From positions 1-7,144 of the forward strand of contig JACMKW010000091.1 of NCBI GenBank assembly GCA_014379885.1: a stretch of DNA of 7,144 bases, read 5' to 3'. Below are positions 1-7,144 of the stretch, piece by piece. The notes below the pieces were generated by a model. It made no database searches, was not told where the DNA came from, and saw only the letters and a list, made by a program, of their open reading frames with translations. Every line of letters begins with the position of its first letter. The first letter of the stretch is position 1. The position numbers and the translations under genes are program-made. This stretch comes from Rhizobacter sp. Lineage in GTDB: Bacteria; Pseudomonadota; Gammaproteobacteria; Burkholderiales; Burkholderiaceae.

Positions 1-1203
1 CTCGGGCATGGCCGGGCCGGCATAGGCCACCTGCAACATGCGCGCCAGCAATTGCGCCGTGAGGCGTGATTCGCGTGACAGCCCCGAGCCGTTGTCGATC
101 ACCGCGCCGCGGGCGTCGTCGCCGTAGCGCTCGGCCAGCCACATGCGCAGCACGTCACGCGCCTGCTCCGGCGTGCCGGTGCCGCGTTGGGTAAGCCCGA
201 GGGTCAGGAACAGTTGCTGCGCCATCACGTTGTTGCTGAATTTGTTGATGTCGCGGATCAGCTCGGCCAGTGGCGGTGAACTCAGCTCGAAGCTCGGCGG
301 GTCGGTGGGCGCTGTGCCATCACGCACGCGGCCGATCAGCCTGCCGCCCATCTCGCGCCACAGGCCGGCCAGCACGCGCGGGTTGTAGGCTTTGGGGTCG
401 GCATAAGCCAGTGGCCATTGTTTTTCGCCGCAGGCCGTGGGGTAGTGACCTGCAAAACGCACCCGCAACGGGTCGGCCAGTTCGGCACGCAGCACAGCGC
501 GCCAGTCGTTGCACACACCGTTCGACAAGGGCACGCCCACGTCGATGCGCACGCCCGCCAGCGGCGGCTCGCTCGACACGATGGCGATGCCACGCGCCGC
601 GTCGGGCGTGAAGGTCAGCAGCAGCGATTTGTAGTTGAGCAGCAGCGCATCGGGCCGCACGTTATAGGGCCGCAGCGGCTCGCCATCGAAGTCGGCTGGG
701 TTCTGCTCGGGCACGAGGAAGGCGCTGCGGTCGAGCACGATGTCGCCGCGGATCTCGCGCACACCCAGCTGCTGCACACGGCGCAGCAGCAGCCACAGCC
801 GCTCCTGCACGAGCTTGGGGTCGCCGCTGCCCTTGATCACCAGGTTGCCTTCGAGCACCCCGTTGAGCATGGTGCCTTGAATCCACACTGGCGTGGTCCA
901 GCTCCAGGCGGGGCCGAGCAGGTCGAGTGCGGCGGTGGTGGTCACGAGCTTCATCAGCGAAGCCGGGTTCACCGGCATCTGCGCCTGCCAGGCCAGCCGC
1001 GGTGTGGTTGCGCCTACCTCTTGCGCCACCACCACCAGCGATTCACGCGGCACGCCGGCGCGCTGCAACGCGGTTTCAACCTCGGGGGGAAGCGGGCCGG
1101 CATTTGCCTGGCTGGCCCATACAAACAAGGTGGCGCTGAGGGTGCGCAAGAGGGCAGACAAGAGAGCAGGCAAGAGAGTAGATAAGAGAGTGCGGATCGG
1201 CAT
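1..1203 (-). CDS. dacB: D-alanyl-D-alanine carboxypeptidase/endopeptidase, PBP4 type (family S13), 3'-truncated by window edge
   Basis: This periplasmic penicillin-binding protein of the PBP4/DacB family removes terminal D-Ala from peptidoglycan stem peptides and cleaves D-Ala-meso-DAP cross-links (family knowledge). The 401 visible codons begin at the ATG complementary to 1201-1203. A Sec-type signal peptide has Arg4, a Leu-rich core and a likely cleavage after Ala35 (A-N-A). The nucleophile motif S82-L-M-K85 lies in the context NPASLMKLVTT, and the second active-site motif is S323-N-N325 in KFSNNVMAQQ. The pair of cysteines around VCNDW and TACGEK and the DNGSGLSRESRL segment are also family-typical. 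The third motif (KTG) is expected shortly beyond the left edge, so the absence of a stop is due to the window boundary. No strong Shine-Dalgarno precedes the ATG. The gene is divergent from tsaB. The SLMK form, rather than STMK, is a tolerated variation because Ser and Lys are kept. Confidence 0.95.
   Translation of the reverse strand, partial: MPIRTLLSTLLPALLSALLRTLSATLFVWASQANAGPLPPEVETALQRAGVPRESLVVVAQEVGATTPRLAWQAQMPVNPASLMKLVTTTAALDLLGPAWSWTTPVWIQGTMLNGVLEGNLVIKGSGDPKLVQERLWLLLRRVQQLGVREIRGDIVLDRSAFLVPEQNPADFDGEPLRPYNVRPDALLLNYKSLLLTFTPDAARGIAIVSSEPPLAGVRIDVGVPLSNGVCNDWRAVLRAELADPLRVRFAGHYPTACGEKQWPLAYADPKAYNPRVLAGLWREMGGRLIGRVRDGTAPTDPPSFELSSPPLAELIRDINKFSNNVMAQQLFLTLGLTQRGTGTPEQARDVLRMWLAERYGDDARGAVIDNGSGLSRESRLTAQLLARMLQVAYAGPAMPE
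1135..1194 (-). repeat. Five-unit degenerate 12-bp tandem repeat inside the dacB signal-peptide coding region
   Basis: On the plus strand, four consecutive 12-mers read caagagggcaga (1147-1158), caagagagcagg (1159-1170), caagagagtaga (1171-1182) and taagagagtgcg (1183-1194). A weaker fifth unit, gctgagggtgcg, lies at 1135-1146. Because 12 is a multiple of three, each unit encodes a tetrapeptide. In protein order these are RTLL, STLL, PALL, SALL and RTLS, and they form residues 4-23, the positive start and hydrophobic core of the DacB signal peptide. Copy-number change would lengthen or shorten the signal peptide without a frameshift. Confidence 0.8.
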
Positions 1204-1258
1204 GGCGGAATGATCGCATGCAGAGGTTCACATCGACGCGCCCGGTAGACTCGTGCCC
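1204..1258. promoter_or_regulatory. Divergent dacB/tsaB intergenic region with a candidate tsaB -10 box
   Basis: This 55-bp gap separates the two start codons, so promoters for both genes should lie here or within their coding ends. On the plus strand TAGACT (1246-1251) resembles a sigma-70 -10 hexamer (4 of 6 matches). A TTCACA (1227-1232, 5 of 6 matches to TTGACA) lies upstream, but the 13-bp spacing is too short for a normal pair. If TAGACT is used, transcription would start about 7 bases downstream, at or next to the tsaB ATG at 1259. No convincing -10/-35 pair was found for dacB on the minus strand. The call rests on inspection only. Confidence 0.3.
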
Positions 1259-1972
1259 ATGGCCAAACTGCTGGCGTTCGACACCTCCACCGAATCGATG
1301 AGCATTGCACTGCACCTGCCGCAGGGCGTGCTTACGCGCGAGTCGGTGGGTGGCGCGCAGGCCTCGGCACGGTTGATCCCCGACATCCTGGCCTTGCTGG
1401 CCGAAGCCGGCTGCACACTGGCCGAGCTCGACGCCATTGCCTTCGGTTGTGGCCCCGGTGCGTTCACCGGTTTGCGCACGGCGTGCTCGGTGGCCCAGGG
1501 TCTGGCCTTTGGCGCGGGCAAGCCGGTGTTGCCGGTGGACAGCCTGATGCTGGTCGCACAAGACGCGCACAACCAGCAGCCGCTCGACGAAGTGTGGGTC
1601 GCCATGGACGCCCGCATGGGCGAAATCTACGCCGGTGCCTACCGTTGGCAAGGCTTGCGTTGGTCGGTGCAGAGCGCGCCCGCGCTGTACGCAGTGGATG
1701 CCCTCAACGCGCGTTGGCAAGCCGCGCCGCCCAGCGTGATCGCCGGCTCGGCGTTGCAGGCATTTGGTGAGCGCCTGCATGTCGCTGATGCATTGACCTG
1801 GGCCCAACCCCGTTCGCGCGCTGCAGCCCTTGCGCAAGTCGCGCAGCAATTGTGGGCTGACGGTGCAGCCGTCGACGCGGTCCATGCGTTGCCGGTTTAT
1901 CTGCGTGACAAGGTAGCTCAGACCACAGTTGAGCGCGAAGCCGTCCGCCTGGCCAAGGAGGCGGCAGCATGA
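1259..1972 (+). CDS. tsaB: tRNA threonylcarbamoyladenosine biosynthesis protein TsaB (YeaZ)
   Basis: TsaB is the non-catalytic ASKHA-fold partner of TsaD. With TsaE it supports transfer of threonylcarbamoyl from TsaC-made threonylcarbamoyl-AMP to A37 of ANN-decoding tRNAs in the cytoplasm (family knowledge). The 237-residue product shows the N-terminal phosphate-loop-like LAFDTSTE (residues 5-12), the hallmark GPGAFTGLR (65-73) followed by an alanine-rich helix, and a C-terminal PVYLRDKVAQ (212-221). The metal-binding HxxxH of TsaD is absent, as expected for TsaB. I chose ATG 1259 because homologues begin just before KLLAFDTST; an in-frame GTG at 1253 would add only two residues. No Shine-Dalgarno is visible upstream. 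The stop overlaps the rimI start as ATGA (1969-1972), which implies one transcript and coupled translation. Confidence 0.95.
   Translation: MAKLLAFDTSTESMSIALHLPQGVLTRESVGGAQASARLIPDILALLAEAGCTLAELDAIAFGCGPGAFTGLRTACSVAQGLAFGAGKPVLPVDSLMLVAQDAHNQQPLDEVWVAMDARMGEIYAGAYRWQGLRWSVQSAPALYAVDALNARWQAAPPSVIAGSALQAFGERLHVADALTWAQPRSRAAALAQVAQQLWADGAAVDAVHALPVYLRDKVAQTTVEREAVRLAKEAAA
1955..1961 (+). promoter_or_regulatory. Shine-Dalgarno site of rimI
   Basis: AAGGAGG, a near-perfect anti-16S match, lies seven bases before the rimI ATG at 1969, inside the last codons of tsaB. It fixes the rimI start and supports efficient internal initiation despite the overlap. Confidence 0.8.
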
Positions 1973-2472
1973 GTGCCGTCTTGCGTGACGAGCGTTTGCT
2001 GCTGCCCATGACCACGCGGCAGCTCGACGCGGTGTTGTCCATCGAGCTGCAGGCCTACACCTTCCCCTGGACGCGCGGCAACTTCATCGATTCGCTCGCG
2101 GCTGGCTACCCGTCGCAGGTGCTGTATGGGGCGCAGGGCGAGATGCTGGGCTACTTCATCGCAATGGAAGGTGTCGACGAACTGCACCTGCTCAACATCA
2201 CTGTGGCCCCGACCGTGCAGGGCCTCGGCCATGCGCGTTTCATGCTCGACGAGCTGGGCGCGCTCGGCCGCGCCAGGCGCGCGCAGCAGATCTGGCTCGA
2301 AGTGCGCGAGAGCAACCTGCGCGCACGTGCCATCTACGAGCGTTATGGCTTCGTGCACATCGGCCTGCGCCGCGGCTACTACCCGGCCTCGCGCAGCACG
2401 CATGAGAGCGGGCGCGAAGACGCCGTGGTGATGAGCCTGACTTTGACAGGAGTGCGGCATGGGCTGGAGTGA
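1969..2472 (+). CDS. rimI: RimI-type N-alpha-acetyltransferase (GNAT family)
   Basis: RimI transfers acetyl from acetyl-CoA to the N-terminal amine of ribosomal protein bS18 and, in several bacteria, of other proteins (family knowledge). The 167-residue product carries the RimI signatures in order: FPWTRGNF (32-39), the beta-4 strand LLNITVAP (74-81), the acetyl-CoA pyrophosphate loop QGLGHA (84-89), and LEVRESN (110-116) followed by AIYERYGF. By alignment with Salmonella RimI, whose catalytic residues are Glu103 and Tyr115, the equivalents here are Glu111 and Tyr123. The C-terminal RRGYYP and GREDAVVM segments are also typical. Length is slightly above the usual roughly 150 residues because of a short N-terminal extension and a tail. 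The gene overlaps tsaB by 4 bp and the uracil-DNA glycosylase gene by 14 bp. A tsaB-rimI pairing is common in bacteria. Confidence 0.94.
   Translation: MSAVLRDERLLLPMTTRQLDAVLSIELQAYTFPWTRGNFIDSLAAGYPSQVLYGAQGEMLGYFIAMEGVDELHLLNITVAPTVQGLGHARFMLDELGALGRARRAQQIWLEVRESNLRARAIYERYGFVHIGLRRGYYPASRSTHESGREDAVVMSLTLTGVRHGLE
2448..2452 (+). promoter_or_regulatory. Shine-Dalgarno site of the uracil-DNA glycosylase gene
   Basis: AGGAG sits six bases before the ATG at 2459, within the final codons of rimI. It supports the ATG that gives a 14-bp overlap over later internal starts. Confidence 0.7.
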
Positions 2473-3235
2473 ACGCCAGGTCACGATGCTGAGCGAAATG
2501 GGCATCCGGGTGTGGGCCACACCCGATACGCCTAACGTGCCTGCCGCGCCAACGCCGGCGGCGCAAGTTCAAGGCGCCGTGACAGCACCGCAACCGGTGC
2601 GCGAACCAGCCAGCGCCCCGGTGCAGGTTGAAACCGGCGCGCGCCCGCTGGGCATTGACACCATGGGCTGGCCTGCCCTGCGCGAGGCCGTGGCCGGTTG
2701 CACGGCCTGCAAGCTGTGCAGCGGCCGCAAGCAAACGGTGTTCGGTGTGGGCAACGAACGTGCGCACTGGATGATCGTGGGCGAAGCGCCTGGCGAGCAG
2801 GAAGATCAGCAAGGCGAGCCCTTCGTCGGCAAGTCGGGCCAGCTGCTCGACAACATGCTGCGCGCGGTGGGCCTCACGCGCGGTGATGCGCCGGCTGAAG
2901 CGCAGGTCTACATCGCCAACACCGTGAAGTGCCGCCCGCCTGGCAACCGAAACCCCGAGCCGGCCGAGCTGGCGCAATGCGAGCCGTATCTCATTCGCCA
3001 GATCGCACTCGTGCAGCCGCGCATCATCCTGGCGATGGGGCGTTTTGCGGTGCAAGGCCTGTTGCGCAGCACCGAGCCCATTGGCCGGCTGCGCGGCCGT
3101 GTCCACCAGTACCAGGGCGTGCCGCTGGTCGTGACCTACCACCCGGCCTACCTGCTGCGCAACCCGGAAGACAAGTCGCGCGCCTGGGACGACCTGTGCC
3201 TGGCGCGCGAGGCGCTGCTGCAGCCCGTTGGCTGA
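2459..3235 (+). CDS. Family-4 uracil-DNA glycosylase, 4Fe-4S protein
   Basis: This enzyme excises uracil from DNA, the first step of base-excision repair of deaminated cytosine (family knowledge). The 258-residue product has a conserved catalytic core at about 72-255. It contains motif A GEAPGEQED (108-116) followed by GEPFVGKSGQLLD, the NTVKCRPPGNRNP block (154-166), and motif B HPAYLLRNP (228-236). The four cluster cysteines are Cys81 and Cys84 (CTAC), Cys158 (VKCRPP) and Cys174; Cys87 is an extra one. Residues 1-20 form a small helix-like segment (SERQVTMLSEMGIRVW), and residues 21-62 are a Pro/Ala/Val-rich, probably flexible linker. The core resembles the Thermus family-4 enzymes rather than family-1 Ung. 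It is the last gene of the tsaB-rimI cluster. Family 5 is less likely given motif A with Glu and the PFVG context. Confidence 0.93.
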   Translation: MGWSERQVTMLSEMGIRVWATPDTPNVPAAPTPAAQVQGAVTAPQPVREPASAPVQVETGARPLGIDTMGWPALREAVAGCTACKLCSGRKQTVFGVGNERAHWMIVGEAPGEQEDQQGEPFVGKSGQLLDNMLRAVGLTRGDAPAEAQVYIANTVKCRPPGNRNPEPAELAQCEPYLIRQIALVQPRIILAMGRFAVQGLLRSTEPIGRLRGRVHQYQGVPLVVTYHPAYLLRNPEDKSRAWDDLCLAREALLQPVG

Positions 3236-3302
3236 AGCCGGCGGCGGGGGTGCCCGGCTATCATGGCCGCTCATCCCTTTGCACGCGTCTCATCGGCCCT
3301 TC
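3236..3302. promoter_or_regulatory. 67-bp intergenic region before the GGDEF-EAL gene, weak -10-like box
   Basis: After the glycosylase stop there is a GC-rich stretch in which GCCGG (3237-3241) can pair with CCGGC (3254-3258) around a 12-base loop. No T-run follows, so this is not a canonical intrinsic terminator. TATCAT (3259-3264) matches the -10 consensus at 5 of 6 positions, but no TTGACA-like box lies 16-18 bp upstream. A promoter here would give a leader of about 30 bases. No Shine-Dalgarno stands in front of the ATG at 3303. The downstream gene could have its own promoter here or be weakly cotranscribed with the upstream cluster. Confidence 0.3.
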
Positions 3303-5720
3303 ATGACCCAGCTTCCCGCCCTGCGTGACAGCGATCTGCCTGATGCAGACACCCTGCCTTGCATGCTGGTGTGGTTGTCGCTTGATGGCGCGGTGCTCCG
3401 CAGCAACCGTGCGTTCACCCAGTTCAGTGGCATCGCGGCCGACACCGGCGCCAGCCTGTCCCTGCCGGACGTGTTGAGCAGCGATTCTTCGGCGGCCTTG
3501 GCCGCCAAGCTGCCGGCGCGGGGTGATTTCACGCTCAACCTGCGCATGCCGCGTGCCCGCAATGCGTCATGGGCTGACGCCTGGCTCGACTGCAACGCAC
3601 GCTGGTTGCCCGAGCAAGGCTGCTACCTCTGTGCGCTGCATGACGTGACGGCCTCGCGCCTGGCCGAACTCTCCGCTCTGGCGCGGGCCGACCAGTTCCA
3701 ACTCCTGGCCGACAACGTGCCGGTGCTCATTTCCTCCTTTGAAGCCGGGAGTTTTCGTTGCCTGTTTGCCAACAAGCTGTACGCCCACACCTTCGGCTTT
3801 GACGAAAGCTCGGTGATCGGCCGCACCTTCGCCGAAATCATCGGCGCCGACGCGGCCGCGGTGATTCAGCCCTACGTCGATTACGTGCTGTTCGAGCACA
3901 AGGCCACCTCGTACGAACGCGAGCTGCGCGGCCCCGATGGAAAACGCCACTGGCTTGAAGTCAACCTCATTCCCCACCTCGGCCCTGACGCCACAATGCT
4001 GGCCGCCTTTGTGCTCATCACCGACATCACCAAGCACCGCTTGGCCGAGCAGGCGGTGCGTGAATCGGAAGGGCGTTTAGCCAAGTTCATGCAGGCCAGC
4101 GTCGAAGGCATCGTGTTCCACATGAATGGCCGTCTCACCGACGCCAATGGCCCACTGTGTGATCTGGTCGGCTATACGCTGGACGAATTGGTCGGCCGCG
4201 ATGTGCTCGACTTCGTTCCCTCCGACCAGGTGAGCAAGGTGTCCGCCATCATGGAAGCCGGCGAAGAGACGGCGTACGAAAGCGTCATCCTGCACAAAGA
4301 CGGACGCCGCCTGCCCATCGAATTCATCGTGCGCACCATCGAGCGCCACGGTGAACGCATGCGCATGAGCATCGTGCGCGACATTCGCGACCGCCACGCG
4401 GCACAGGCCCACATCCACCACATGGCGCACCACGACGCCCTGACCGGCCTGCCCAACCGGGTGAGCCTGATGGAGCACCTGGGCCACATGATCGCGGCGG
4501 CACGCCGAAACGATTCGCAGGTGGCGCTGCTGTTCATCGACCTCGACCACTTCAAGCGTGTGAACGATTCGCTGGGCCACCTGGTGGGAGACACCCTCTT
4601 GCAGACCCTGGCCCGGCGCATCACCGAAAGCCTGCGCGCCACCGACGTGGTGGCACGTTTCGGCGGTGACGAGTTCATCGTGCTGCTGCCGCGCACCCTG
4701 CAGCGCATGGATGTGGAAGAGGTGGCGCAGAAACTGCTCGCCGCGATCGAGGTGCCGGTGAACGCCGATGGGCGGCTGATCTCGGTCACCCCGTCGATCG
4801 GCATCTCCATGTTCCCGCATGACGGCGAAACCGGCGATGACCTGATCAAGAACGCCGACACCGCCATGTACCTGGCCAAGTCGCGCGGGCGCGCCAACTT
4901 CCAGTTCTTCACCTCCGAGATGGCGAGCTCGGCCTATGACGCCCTGGTGCTGGAGAGTCAGATGGCGCAAGCCCTGGCGCGTGGCGAGTTCGTGCTTCAC
5001 TTTCAGCCGCAGGTGCGTTCGCGCGACGGTGTGCTGGTGGGTGCCGAAGCGCTCATCCGCTGGAACCACCCTGAGCGCGGGCTGCTGCTCCCAGACGCCT
5101 TCATCCCGCTGGCCGAGCAGCAGCGCCTCATGCTGCCGATCGGCCAATGGGTGCTGCGCGAGGCCGCCCGCTGTGCGCGCCGTTGGCATGAGCTTGGTAT
5201 GGTCGGTGTGCCGGTGGCGGTGAACCTCTCCACCGTGCAATTCCAGACCAGTGGCTTCACGGCGCTGATCGAGCAGCTGCTCGCCGAAGAAGGTGTGAGC
5301 GGCGCCCTGCTCGAATTCGAGCTCACCGAACGCATGCTGATGGACGACCTGCCCGAGGTGAAGCGCAAACTCAGCGAGCTCAAAGCCCTGGGCATCCGCA
5401 TCTCGGTGGATGATTTCGGCACCGGCTATTCGTCGCTCGCGCACCTGAAAGAGCTGCCCATCGACAAGATGAAAATCGACCGCTCTTTCGTGCTGGGCCT
5501 GCCGAGCGAAACCGATTCGGCTGCCATCGCACGGGCCATCGTGCAAATGGCGCGCGGGCTGGGTTTGTCGGTGATCGCCGAGGGCGTGGAAACCGAAGCC
5601 CAGCGCCACTTCCTCACGCGGCTCGACTGCGACGAGTTGCAGGGCACCTTGATCAGCGTGCCGCTGCCGCTGGCCGACTTCGAAAGCTGGGTGGCGGCGC
5701 GCAGCCTGAAGCCCTTCTAG
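3303..5720 (+). CDS. PAS-PAS-PAS-GGDEF-EAL cyclic-di-GMP signalling protein
   Basis: This is a predicted cytoplasmic c-di-GMP enzyme of 805 residues with no membrane segment or signal peptide. Three PAS-like regions are placed at about 12-118 (ending HDVTASRLAE), 130-247 (ending ITDITKHRLAE) and 257-366 (ending VRDIRDRHAA). The linker HDALTGLPNR (377-386) opens the diguanylate cyclase domain. It carries FIDLDHFKRVND, the active-site GGDEF (454-458) and an RxxD inhibitory site (R445-D448) at the PleD-like spacing. The EAL phosphodiesterase domain (about 555-800) retains E582-A-L, N641, E673/E676 of ELTE, D703-D704 of DDFGTGYSS, K724, E760/E763 of AEGVE and Q780. Both activities are therefore possible. 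The usual QGYLFSRP after the last glutamine is QGTLISVP here. I chose ATG 3303; a TTG at 3228 would add 25 low-complexity residues overlapping the glycosylase stop. The ligands of the PAS regions cannot be told. Confidence 0.93.
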   Translation: MTQLPALRDSDLPDADTLPCMLVWLSLDGAVLRSNRAFTQFSGIAADTGASLSLPDVLSSDSSAALAAKLPARGDFTLNLRMPRARNASWADAWLDCNARWLPEQGCYLCALHDVTASRLAELSALARADQFQLLADNVPVLISSFEAGSFRCLFANKLYAHTFGFDESSVIGRTFAEIIGADAAAVIQPYVDYVLFEHKATSYERELRGPDGKRHWLEVNLIPHLGPDATMLAAFVLITDITKHRLAEQAVRESEGRLAKFMQASVEGIVFHMNGRLTDANGPLCDLVGYTLDELVGRDVLDFVPSDQVSKVSAIMEAGEETAYESVILHKDGRRLPIEFIVRTIERHGERMRMSIVRDIRDRHAAQAHIHHMAHHDALTGLPNRVSLMEHLGHMIAAARRNDSQVALLFIDLDHFKRVNDSLGHLVGDTLLQTLARRITESLRATDVVARFGGDEFIVLLPRTLQRMDVEEVAQKLLAAIEVPVNADGRLISVTPSIGISMFPHDGETGDDLIKNADTAMYLAKSRGRANFQFFTSEMASSAYDALVLESQMAQALARGEFVLHFQPQVRSRDGVLVGAEALIRWNHPERGLLLPDAFIPLAEQQRLMLPIGQWVLREAARCARRWHELGMVGVPVAVNLSTVQFQTSGFTALIEQLLAEEGVSGALLEFELTERMLMDDLPEVKRKLSELKALGIRISVDDFGTGYSSLAHLKELPIDKMKIDRSFVLGLPSETDSAAIARAIVQMARGLGLSVIAEGVETEAQRHFLTRLDCDELQGTLISVPLPLADFESWVAARSLKPF

Positions 5721-5747
5721 GGCCCGTCGACACACACCGCGAGCACG
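5721..5747. other. 27-bp convergent intergenic gap, no clear terminator
   Basis: The GGDEF-EAL gene (plus) and the hybrid kinase gene (minus) converge with only 27 bases between their stop codons. The only hairpin seen is a 5-bp stem with a 3-base loop at 5711-5723, which spans the TAG stop and has no following T-run on either strand. Termination is therefore likely Rho-dependent or lies inside the opposing genes. Confidence 0.5.

Positions 5748-7144
<1,397 letters not shown>

Noticed and set aside
418..1185. 255-codon plus-strand open frame opposite dacB
   Set aside because: No motif, biased composition, and the minus strand carries SxxK and SxN motifs in correct spacing.
1135..1194. Tandem repeat as a CRISPR array or operator array
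   Set aside because: Units are 12 bp with no spacers, lie inside coding sequence and keep the reading frame, so a coding repeat explains them.
1253..1258. GTG start two codons upstream of the tsaB ATG
   Set aside because: TsaB homologues begin immediately before the KLLAFDTST strand, which favours the ATG at 1259; there is no ribosome-binding site to support the GTG.
1076..1885. 269-codon minus-strand open frame opposite tsaB
   Set aside because: It spans the divergent promoter region and opposes the TsaB hallmark motif; it is a shadow frame.
3237..3258. GC-rich stem after the glycosylase gene as a terminator
   Set aside because: Short imperfect stem with a 12-base loop and no following T-run.
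2240..3274. 344-codon minus-strand open frame opposite rimI and the glycosylase
   Set aside because: Arg/Ala/His-rich composition without motifs, lying over two genes with full sets of family motifs.
3228..3302. TTG-started 25-codon extension of the GGDEF-EAL protein
   Set aside because: TTG start, overlap with the glycosylase stop, no Shine-Dalgarno, and Gly/Ala-rich residues unlike a domain; ATG 3303 directly precedes the first PAS-like region.
5711..5723. Hairpin at the end of the GGDEF-EAL gene as an intrinsic terminator
   Set aside because: The stem is only 5 bp, overlaps the stop codon and has no T-run on either side.
4077..5735. 552-codon open frame on the minus strand opposite the GGDEF-EAL gene
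   Set aside because: Its translation is His/Gln/Arg-rich with no recognisable domain, while the plus strand encodes intact GGDEF and EAL domains. Long antisense frames are expected in GC-rich DNA.

Overview
The window is GC-rich, gene-dense chromosomal DNA. Protein motifs, codon choice (strong G/C at third positions) and gene content point to a betaproteobacterium, most likely Burkholderiales and possibly a Comamonadaceae-type organism; the genus cannot be fixed from the sequence alone. No tRNA, rRNA, CRISPR array, insertion sequence, phage gene or attachment site is visible. There is no gene-free stretch longer than about 70 bases.

Layout. (1) Positions 1-1203, minus strand: the N-terminal 401 codons of a periplasmic D-alanyl-D-alanine carboxypeptidase/endopeptidase (PBP4/DacB type, peptidase family S13); the 3' end lies beyond the left edge. 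(2) A 55-bp divergent intergenic region, 1204-1258. (3) Positions 1259-3235, plus strand: a tightly overlapping three-gene cluster, tsaB (t6A tRNA modification), rimI (N-alpha-acetyltransferase) and a family-4 Fe-S uracil-DNA glycosylase, joined by 4-bp and 14-bp overlaps with good Shine-Dalgarno sites in front of the second and third genes. (4) Positions 3303-5720, plus strand: an 805-residue soluble c-di-GMP signalling protein with three PAS-like sensor regions, then GGDEF and EAL domains, both with their key residues present. (5) Positions 5748-7144, minus strand: the C-terminal part of a PAS-HisKA-HATPase-REC hybrid histidine kinase, 5'-truncated by the right edge and convergent with the GGDEF-EAL gene across only 27 bp.

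How they work together. The left half is housekeeping: cell-wall remodelling, translation fidelity, protein acetylation and uracil repair. The right half is signal transduction: a c-di-GMP turnover protein next to a hybrid kinase. A functional link between those two is plausible from proximity but is not shown by the sequence.

I found no convincing new system. The observations most worth a check are a five-unit 12-bp tandem repeat that encodes the hydrophobic core of the DacB signal peptide, a possible leaderless or very short-leader start for tsaB, the apparently bifunctional GGDEF-EAL protein with an unusual segment after its last catalytic residue, and the near-abutting convergent signalling pair without a recognisable terminator.
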